NCBI RefSeq assembly: GCF_011927695.1
Contig: NZ_JAATJE010000001.1
Coordinates: 434,001 to 498,000 of the forward strand
Direction: 5' to 3'
Origin: Sphingomonas jejuensis
Lineage (GTDB): Bacteria > Pseudomonadota > Alphaproteobacteria > Sphingomonadales > Sphingomonadaceae
Length of the DNA stretch: 64,000 nucleotides
In this document: positions 58,538-64,000 of the stretch, piece after piece
Position numbering within the stretch: the stretch's first letter is position 1
Layout: every line of letters starts with the position of its first letter
The notes under the pieces: generated by a model
Seen by the model: only the letters and a program-made list of their open reading frames with translations
Database searches by the model: none
Told to the model about the DNA's origin: nothing
Position numbers and translations under genes: made by a program

Positions 58538-59746
58538 ATGAAGCGAGGCACGGGGCAGGACCGGTCGATCACCACACGCTGGCGTGCCGCGACGCAGGCC
58601 GTGCGCGGCGGCACCGCGCGCAGCGATTGGGGCGAGACGTCCGAGGCGCTGATGCTGACCTCCGGCTACTCCTACGACTGCGCTGCGGATGCGGCGGCGC
58701 GCTTCGCCGGCGAGCAGGCGGGCATGACCTATTCGCGCCTCCAGAACCCGACGGTGGAGATGCTGGAACAGCGCATCGCCCTCATGGAGGGGGCGGAGGC
58801 GGCGCGCGCCACCGCATCGGGCATGGCGGCGATGACGGCGGCGCTGCTCTGCCAGCTGTCGGCGGGCGACCACATGGTTGCGGCGCGCACGATGTTTGGG
58901 TCGTGTCGCTGGCTGACCGACCATCTGATGCCTCGCTTCGGAATCGACGTGACGATCGTCGACGCGTCCGACACCGACGCTTGGGCTGCGGCGATCCGGC
59001 CGAAGACCAAGGTTTTCTTCTTTGAGACGCCGGCCAACCCGACGCTGGAGGTGGCCGACCTGACTGCGATCTGCGCCCTCGCGCGGGCGCACGGCATCGT
59101 CACCGTCGTCGACAACGCCTTCGCCACATCGGCGCTCCAGCGACCGATGGAGCATGGCGCCGATGTCGTCGCCTATTCGGCGACCAAGATGATGGACGGG
59201 CAGGGCCGCGTGCTGGCGGGTGCGGTGTGCGGGACCCGTGCCTTCATCGACGACGTGCTGCTGCCGTTCGTGCGGAATACCGGGCCGACCATCAGCCCGT
59301 TCAGCGCCTGGGTCGTGCTGAAAGGGCTGGAGACGCTCGACCTGCGCATCCGGCGGCAGAGCGAGACGGCGCTTGCCGTCGCGCGCGCCATCGAGGCGAG
59401 AGTGCCGCGGCTGCTGTATCCGGCGCTCAAGAGCCACCCGCAGCATGCGCTGGCCATGCGGCAGATGGCGGCGGGCGGCACCATCATGACGCTGGTGCTG
59501 GACGGTGGCCGCGCGCAGGCCTTCGCGCTGCTCGACGCGCTGGAGTTGATCGACATCTCGAACAACATCGGAGACTCGCGATCCTTGATGACGCACAATG
59601 CCTCGACCACGCACAGCGGCGTGGCCGAGCCAGAGCGGATCAGGATGGGCGTGACCGAAGGCATGCTGCGCCTGAACATCGGGCTGGAGGATCCGGACGA
59701 CCTGATCGAGGATCTCGACCGCGCATTGAAGGCGGCTGGTCTGTGA
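58538..59746 (+). CDS. metZ: O-succinylhomoserine sulfhydrylase (PLP-dependent)
   Basis: The 402-residue Cys/Met metabolism enzyme has the family signatures SDWGETSEALMLTSGYSYD, YSRLQNPTVEMLEQRIALMEGAEAARATASGMAA, ETPANPTLEVADL, VVDNAFATSALQRPMEHGADVVAYSATKMMDGQGRVLAGAV (PLP Lys217) and NNIGDSRSLMTHNASTTHSG. It makes homocysteine from O-succinylhomoserine and sulfide. Cystathionine gamma-synthase and gamma-lyase are close relatives. Its stop overlaps the apaG start (GTGA). Confidence 0.93.
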   Translation: MKRGTGQDRSITTRWRAATQAVRGGTARSDWGETSEALMLTSGYSYDCAADAAARFAGEQAGMTYSRLQNPTVEMLEQRIALMEGAEAARATASGMAAMTAALLCQLSAGDHMVAARTMFGSCRWLTDHLMPRFGIDVTIVDASDTDAWAAAIRPKTKVFFFETPANPTLEVADLTAICALARAHGIVTVVDNAFATSALQRPMEHGADVVAYSATKMMDGQGRVLAGAVCGTRAFIDDVLLPFVRNTGPTISPFSAWVVLKGLETLDLRIRRQSETALAVARAIEARVPRLLYPALKSHPQHALAMRQMAAGGTIMTLVLDGGRAQAFALLDALELIDISNNIGDSRSLMTHNASTTHSGVAEPERIRMGVTEGMLRLNIGLEDPDDLIEDLDRALKAAGL

Positions 59747-60141
59747 AGGCGCTGTTCCCCCATGCCAAGACCACCGCTGGCGTAACCGTCCGCGTGTCGG
59801 TCAGCTATCTGGCGGAACAGTCGCAGCCGTCGCGCGGGAAGTGGTTCTGGGCCTACCATATCCGGATCGAGAATGGCGGCACGCAGCCGGTGCAGCTGAT
59901 CAGCCGCCACTGGATCATCACCGACGGGCGCGGCGCCCGGCACGAGGTGGAGGGCGACGGCGTGGTGGGGGAGCAGCCGGTGATCGCGTGCGGTGAAAGC
60001 TTCGATTATGTGTCCGGCTGTCCGCTGGGCACCCCCAGCGGACAGATGTTCGGAAGCTTCCGCATGCTGCTTGCCGACGGCACCAGCTTCGACGCGGCGA
60101 TCCCCCGGTTCGGGCTGGTCGCGCCGGCGGTGACGCCGTGA
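59743..60141 (+). CDS. apaG: ApaG domain protein
   Basis: The 132-residue protein has the FN3-like ApaG fold with TAGVTVRVSVSYLAEQSQPSRGKWFWAYHIRIENGGTQPVQLISRHWIITDGRGARHEVEGDGVVGEQPVIACGESFDYVSGCPLGTPSGQMFGSF. ApaG is linked to Co2+/Mg2+ handling and protein phosphatase-type interactions; its biochemical role is unsettled. The GTG at 59743 overlaps the metZ stop and its own stop overlaps the LysR start. Confidence 0.95.
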   Translation: MKALFPHAKTTAGVTVRVSVSYLAEQSQPSRGKWFWAYHIRIENGGTQPVQLISRHWIITDGRGARHEVEGDGVVGEQPVIACGESFDYVSGCPLGTPSGQMFGSFRMLLADGTSFDAAIPRFGLVAPAVTP

Positions 60142-60956
60142 AGCGGACGCACCTGCCCCTGAACGGCTTGCGCGTGCTGGACGCTGCGGCCCGCCACCTG
60201 TCCTTCACCCGCGCGGCCGATGAGCTGGCGGTGACGCCGGCCGCGGTGGGCCAGCAGATCCGTGCGCTGGAGGATACGCTGGGCACCGTGCTGTTCCGGC
60301 GGACGACCCGCGGGCTGGAGCTGACGCCGGAAGCGGAAAATGGCCTGCCGGCGCTGCGCGAGGGTTTCTTGCAGTTCGAGGAGTCGGTGCGCGCGATGCG
60401 GGCCGGCCAATCCTCCACCACGCTGACGGTGGCGGCGCCGCGCGACCTGACGGCCAAATGGCTGAGCGCGCGCATCGCCGATTATCGCCGACAGGCGCCC
60501 GACACGAGCTTCCGCCTGATGGCGACGGACGGCGCGGTGGACTTCACCGAAGCCAATCTCGACCTCGCGATGTTGTGGACGACGGGACCGGGTGAGCATG
60601 AGGGTGCACCCGTCTGCGACGGGTCGGTCTCGATCGTGGCGGCGCCGGACGGCGCGGCCGATGCCGGGCTGATCGGCTGGGCTGGCGGGGAGGTGGACGG
60701 CGCCGCGTTGGTGGTCGCGGACGCGGGACTTGCCATCGATGCGGCCGCCGCCGGTCTCGGCCGCGCGCGGGTGCCGAGCCTGCTTGCGGCCGCCGATGTC
60801 GCTGCTGGCCGGGTGGTGGAGCTCGACCGCGAGGCGGGTGGGGAGCTGCGCTACTGGCTGGTGGCACCCTTGCCGCAGTGGCGACAGAAGAAGGTCCGAA
60901 GCCTGGTTGATGCATGGACGCAGAAAGCGGAACAAGCGATAAGCACCGCAAGTTAG
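60138..60956 (+). CDS. LysR family transcriptional regulator
   Basis: The 272-residue regulator has an N-terminal helix-turn-helix (LNGLRVLDAAARHLSFTRAADELAVTPAAVGQQIRALEDTLGTVLFRR), typical of the GcvA-like subgroup, and a substrate-binding domain (TLTVAAPRDLTAKWLSARIADYRRQAP). It is coupled to apaG by a GTGA overlap, so metZ, apaG and this gene form one translationally linked unit; it may regulate sulfur or methionine metabolism, but this is inference from position. Confidence 0.92.
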   Translation: MKRTHLPLNGLRVLDAAARHLSFTRAADELAVTPAAVGQQIRALEDTLGTVLFRRTTRGLELTPEAENGLPALREGFLQFEESVRAMRAGQSSTTLTVAAPRDLTAKWLSARIADYRRQAPDTSFRLMATDGAVDFTEANLDLAMLWTTGPGEHEGAPVCDGSVSIVAAPDGAADAGLIGWAGGEVDGAALVVADAGLAIDAAAAGLGRARVPSLLAAADVAAGRVVELDREAGGELRYWLVAPLPQWRQKKVRSLVDAWTQKAEQAISTAS

Positions 60957-61010
60957 GTCGAAAGCAGCCCGACAAGGGCAAGGGCACAAGAGGGGGCGGC
61001 GGGGCACATC

Positions 61011-62138
61011 ATGGCGGTTGACGCTCCTCCTGCACCGCCGCACCCGCTGTTCCAGGTCGGAGCGGCCGACCTGCCCGAATCCTTCGACGATGATCTCGGC
61101 TGGATCCTGTCCAAATATGTCGAACGGACGGGTGCGCGCGGCGGGGCGCTGACGATCCACTATGACGACGGGCGGACGCCGGAGCCCGTCTATGCCTATG
61201 GGCGGCCGGCGACCGACGACGCGCTTGCATCCGGTCTGGCGGCGATTGCCGAACAGTCGAGTCTCCACGACTGGCGCAGCGAGCAGGCGAGCTCCAGCTG
61301 GCAGGACCTGACGGTGGGAAGCGACGGATGGCGCATCCTGTCCCTGCCGATCGCGTCGGACGCGCACCAGCGACTGGTGATGACCACCGTGCACGACGGC
61401 GGCGATCCGGCGGTACTGCTGCCCAGCGAAATGATGGCGCAGCGCCTGCAACCGGTGCTGGCGGGCTACTTCAAGCTGTGGCTGCTCAATCGCGCGCAGC
61501 GCCGGCGGCTGGACGGCTTGGCATCGGCGCTCAACAGCACAGACATCGCCATCATGCTGCTGGACGGCGCGGGTCACATCATTTTCCTGAACGATGCCGG
61601 GCGCGGGCTGCTGGACGACGTGGACGGCGTGCGCCGCGTGGGGCGCGGATTCGCTGCGACCGACCCCGCCGACGCGGTGAAGCTGCGCGTCGCAATCGAG
61701 CATGTCATCGCCAGCAATCGCGCGCGTAGCGAGGCACCCTCCGATGCGCGCTCGCCGGTCGTGTCCCTGCGGCGCAAGGGCGAGCGCCGCGCGCTGATCG
61801 CGGCCGTGCTGCCGGTGGAGCGGGCGCCCGCCAATCCGTCCGATCCGGTGGCGATCGTGTATGTGTTCACGCCCGACATCGACGTAGGCGAACTGCTGAA
61901 GCCGATCTGCCAGGTCTACAGCTTGTCGCCCTCGGAGATCCGGGTGGCGGCGCTCCTGGCCGAAGGCAACTCCGTCACCGAAGCGGCCGAGCGGATGCGC
62001 GTGAAGGTGCCGACACTGCGCACCTACCTGAAGCAGATCTTCGCCAAGACCGGCACCGCCCGGCAGGGCGACCTGATCCGGCTGCTGATGACCAGCCTGA
62101 TCCGCACGCGGAGCGAGGCGGGCCACAAGTTCATTTGA
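61011..62138 (+). CDS. LuxR-type helix-turn-helix regulator with sensory N-terminus
   Basis: The 375-residue protein has a variable N-terminal region (1-160), a PAS-like segment (LNSTDIAIMLLDGAGHIIFLNDAGRGLLDDVDGVRRVG) and a C-terminal LuxR helix-turn-helix (YSLSPSEIRVAALLAEGNSVTEAAERMRVKVPTLRTYLKQIFAKTGTARQGDLIRLLM). No acyl-homoserine-lactone binding signature is apparent. It sits 132 nt upstream of a PEPxxWA-CTERM gene, in the same direction, and may regulate it. Confidence 0.9.
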   Translation: MAVDAPPAPPHPLFQVGAADLPESFDDDLGWILSKYVERTGARGGALTIHYDDGRTPEPVYAYGRPATDDALASGLAAIAEQSSLHDWRSEQASSSWQDLTVGSDGWRILSLPIASDAHQRLVMTTVHDGGDPAVLLPSEMMAQRLQPVLAGYFKLWLLNRAQRRRLDGLASALNSTDIAIMLLDGAGHIIFLNDAGRGLLDDVDGVRRVGRGFAATDPADAVKLRVAIEHVIASNRARSEAPSDARSPVVSLRRKGERRALIAAVLPVERAPANPSDPVAIVYVFTPDIDVGELLKPICQVYSLSPSEIRVAALLAEGNSVTEAAERMRVKVPTLRTYLKQIFAKTGTARQGDLIRLLMTSLIRTRSEAGHKFI

Positions 62139-62145
62139 TCCGACC

Positions 62146-62231
62146 CCCCATTTAGATGGGGAATATACCCCCGGATGGAAAAGCGGCTTCGACCAAGCGG
62201 GGAGAGCGGAACGCGTTAATCTTGATTAACG
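62146..62231. promoter_or_regulatory. Two inverted repeats ahead of the PEPxxWA-CTERM gene
   Basis: CCCCAT-TTAG-ATGGGG (62146-62161) lies just after the LuxR-type stop and could be a weak terminator or a binding site. CGTTAATC-TT-GATTAACG (62214-62231) is a perfect 8-bp inverted repeat in an AT-rich patch 40 nt upstream of the ATG at 62271, well placed for an operator. Confidence 0.45.
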
Positions 62232-62270
62232 TTCCCTTCTCGTTGGGTATCATCAACAAGGGGTTGCACC

Positions 62271-63134
62271 ATGCGTAAGATGACGATTGTTACCGCTATC
62301 GCCCTGTCGGCCGTCGCGGTGCCGGCCAGCGCCGCCACGCTGTTCGGCGTCGACGAGCAGAACAACCTGGTCACCATCAACAGCGCCGCGCCGGGCACCA
62401 CCGTGTCGTCGCGGTTGATCACGGGCACGGAGGCGACGCTGCTCGCGCTCGACTTCCGTTCGGCCAACGGTCAGCTCTATGGCCTCGGCAGCGACCTGAG
62501 GCTCTACACCATCAACACCGCCACCGCCGCTGCCACGGCGATCGGCGGACCGCTCGCGCTGACGGGCACGAACTTCGGGTTCGATTTCAACCCGACGATC
62601 GACCGCATTCGCATCGTCAGCAACACGGGCGCCAACTACGTCATCAATCCCAATGATGGCTCGATCCAGCTGGTGGCGACGCCCGTCGCCTACGGCGCTG
62701 GCGATCCGAATGCGGGTACGACGCCGAACGTGACCGCGCTGGCCTACACGCCTGCCGCGCAGACCGGGAACACCGCAGACAGCCAGCTGTACGCCATCGA
62801 CAGCTCAGGCACGAATGACGTGCTGGCGCGGCTCGCAAACAACACGGGCGTGCTGACCACGGTCGGCGCGACTGGCGTCAACTTCGGCCCGCGCGACAGC
62901 TTCGACATCGACTCGCTCGGCGTCGGCTATGCGCAGGACGGCCGCGGGCTGTACCAGGTGAACCTGCAGACGGGCGCGTTCAGCTTCCTGGGACAGACCG
63001 ATCGTTCGCTGTTCGGCCTGTCCGCAGCGCCGGCGGCCGTGCCGGAGCCGGCCACCTGGGCGATGATGATCGGCGGCTTCGGGCTGGTCGGGTCGGCGCT
63101 GCGTCGTCGCCGTTCGTCGGCCGTGACCGCCTGA
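62271..63134 (+). CDS. DUF4394 domain protein with PEPxxWA-CTERM sorting signal
   Basis: The 287-residue protein has a signal peptide (MRKMTIVTAIALSAVAVPASAA), a DUF4394-like propeller body (LFGVDEQNNLVTINSAAPG, GLGSDLRLYTINTATAAATAIG, FDFNPTIDRIRIVSNTGANYVINPNDG) and a C-terminal sorting tail VPEPATWAMMIGGFGLVGSALRRRR, matching PEPxxWA-CTERM: motif, hydrophobic helix, Arg cluster. It is exported and processed by an exosortase-like system, and is likely surface-linked with exopolysaccharide. The exosortase is not in this window. Confidence 0.92.
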   Translation: MRKMTIVTAIALSAVAVPASAATLFGVDEQNNLVTINSAAPGTTVSSRLITGTEATLLALDFRSANGQLYGLGSDLRLYTINTATAAATAIGGPLALTGTNFGFDFNPTIDRIRIVSNTGANYVINPNDGSIQLVATPVAYGAGDPNAGTTPNVTALAYTPAAQTGNTADSQLYAIDSSGTNDVLARLANNTGVLTTVGATGVNFGPRDSFDIDSLGVGYAQDGRGLYQVNLQTGAFSFLGQTDRSLFGLSAAPAAVPEPATWAMMIGGFGLVGSALRRRRSSAVTA

Positions 63135-63158
63135 TCGGGACGATCCTGTAACATCGGG

Positions 63159-63186
63159 ACGGGGTGGCAGCGATGCCGCCCCGTTT
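63159..63186. terminator. Bidirectional terminator between the PEPxxWA-CTERM gene and parE
   Basis: ACGGGGTGGC (63159-63168) and GCCGCCCCGT (63175-63184) form a 10-bp stem (one wobble pair) with a 6-nt loop, followed by TT. It lies in the 56-nt gap between convergent genes. Confidence 0.65.
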
Positions 63187-63190
63187 CCGT

Positions 63191-64000
63191 TCAGGCGTCG
63201 ATCGCGTCTTCCTCGATCCGGGCGGCATTGTCCTGGATGAAGCGGAAGCGATGCTCCGGGCTCTTGCCCATCAGCCGGTCGACGAGATCGCGAACGCCGG
63301 CCCGCTCCTCATATTCCTGCGGCAGCGTGATGCGCAGCATGGAACGCGACTTCGGGTCCATCGTGGTCTCGCGCAGCTGCCCCGGGTTCATCTCGCCCAG
63401 CCCCTTGAAGCGGGCGACCTCCACCTTCTTGCCCTTGAACTCGGTCCGCTCCAGCTCCGCGCGGTGCGCATCGTCGCGAGCATAGGCGCTCTTGGCGCCG
63501 GCCACGAGCCGGTAGAGTGGCGGCTGCGCAAGGTAGAGGTGCCCCTGCCGGACGAGGTCGGGCATTTCCTGGAAGAAGAAGGTCATCAGCAGCGTGGCGA
63601 TATGCGCGCCGTCGACATCGGCGTCCGTCATGATCACGATGCGCTCATAGCGCAGGTCGTCGGATCGGAAACGGTCCCGCGTGCCGCAGCCCAGTGCCTG
63701 GATCAGGTCGGCGATCTCGTTGTTTGCACCGATCTTGGCGGTGGCGGCGGACGCCACGTTCAGGATCTTGCCGCGGATCGGCAGCACGGCCTGCGTCTTC
63801 CTGTCGCGCGCCTGCTTGGCAGAGCCGCCCGCGCTGTCGCCTTCGACGATGAACAGCTCGGTCCCCTGCGGCCCTTCGGACGCGCAATCGGTCAGCTTGC
63901 CGGGCAGGCGCAGCTTCCTGGCGCTGGTGGCGGTCTTGCGCTTCACCTCGCGCTCGGCCTTGCGGCGGAGCCGGTCGTCCATCCGGTCGAGCACGAAGGC
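63191..64000 (-). CDS. parE: DNA topoisomerase IV subunit B (partial; N-terminus outside window)
   Basis: About 270 C-terminal residues are present. They include the TOPRIM motifs GTELFIVEGDSAGGSAKQARDRKTQAVLPIRGKILNV and IVIMTDADVDGAHI, and the ending VARFKGLGEMNPGQLRETTMDPKSRSMLRITL. Topoisomerase IV decatenates daughter chromosomes. The A/B distinction from GyrB rests on the absence of the GyrB-specific insertion; gyrB is the alternative. The frame is open past the window edge. Confidence 0.9.
   Translation of the reverse strand, partial: AFVLDRMDDRLRRKAEREVKRKTATSARKLRLPGKLTDCASEGPQGTELFIVEGDSAGGSAKQARDRKTQAVLPIRGKILNVASAATAKIGANNEIADLIQALGCGTRDRFRSDDLRYERIVIMTDADVDGAHIATLLMTFFFQEMPDLVRQGHLYLAQPPLYRLVAGAKSAYARDDAHRAELERTEFKGKKVEVARFKGLGEMNPGQLRETTMDPKSRSMLRITLPQEYEERAGVRDLVDRLMGKSPEHRFRFIQDNAARIEEDAIDA

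Overview
This window looks like a chromosomal segment of a Sphingomonas-like alphaproteobacterium (Sphingomonadales). The signs are very high GC with strong third-position bias, an alphaproteobacterial F0 ATP synthase operon (atpI-B-E-F'-F), a PEPxxWA-CTERM surface protein, an RpoH-type CTTG-N17-CCTATAT promoter before dnaK, and palindromic intergenic repeats of a kind common in sphingomonads. Most of it is housekeeping sequence. I see no rRNA, tRNA, IS element, prophage or CRISPR array.

Layout. 1-6 kb: TelA-type protein (partial), SBF-like transporter, typA, then three small envelope genes (membrane protein, DUF350 protein, trypsin-like protease). 6-8.4 kb: fused beta-oxidation enzyme with a small partner gene. 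8.6-11.1 kb: a compact four-gene cassette with a 53-residue Cys-free peptide, two proteins that may share a beta-domain plus helical-repeat design, and a stand-alone winged-helix regulator. It is the best candidate here for an undescribed system. 11-19 kb: SMP-30 and FAH-family enzymes, a GT4/GH130 pair, and an M3 peptidase. 19-23 kb: branched-chain 2-oxoacid dehydrogenase E1alpha-E1beta-E2, with a palindromic repeat inserted in frame in the E2 linker. 23-26 kb: epoxide hydrolase followed by a visibly less GC-rich stretch holding a VOC protein between two related palindromes, and a secreted protein of unknown function.

26-35 kb is conserved core: xerC, dedA-gshB, rsmI-yraN, a PBP-activator lipoprotein, and rph-rdgB-hemW. 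34.5-42.7 kb carries the chaperone genes in two blocks: hrcA-grpE, then two convergent glycosyltransferases, an HExxH protein and a PCu(A)C lipoprotein, then dnaK-dnaJ. 42.7-48.3 kb: HD-GYP phosphodiesterase, a secreted TPR/HExxH protein, purB, an EF-hand protein and radC. 48.5-52.2 kb: ydbH-ynbE-ydbL, for envelope lipid transport. 52.4-55.8 kb: F0 ATP synthase genes with a translationally coupled beta-barrel-like protein. 55.8-61 kb: uvrC, recO, metZ-apaG-LysR (coupled by GTGA overlaps). 61-64 kb: LuxR-type regulator, PEPxxWA-CTERM protein and the end of parE.

Tight start/stop overlaps (ATGA, GTGA, TGATG) tie many genes into operons. Starts were chosen from family length, Shine-Dalgarno sequences and these overlaps. 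Family assignments are from reading the translations; no database search was run.
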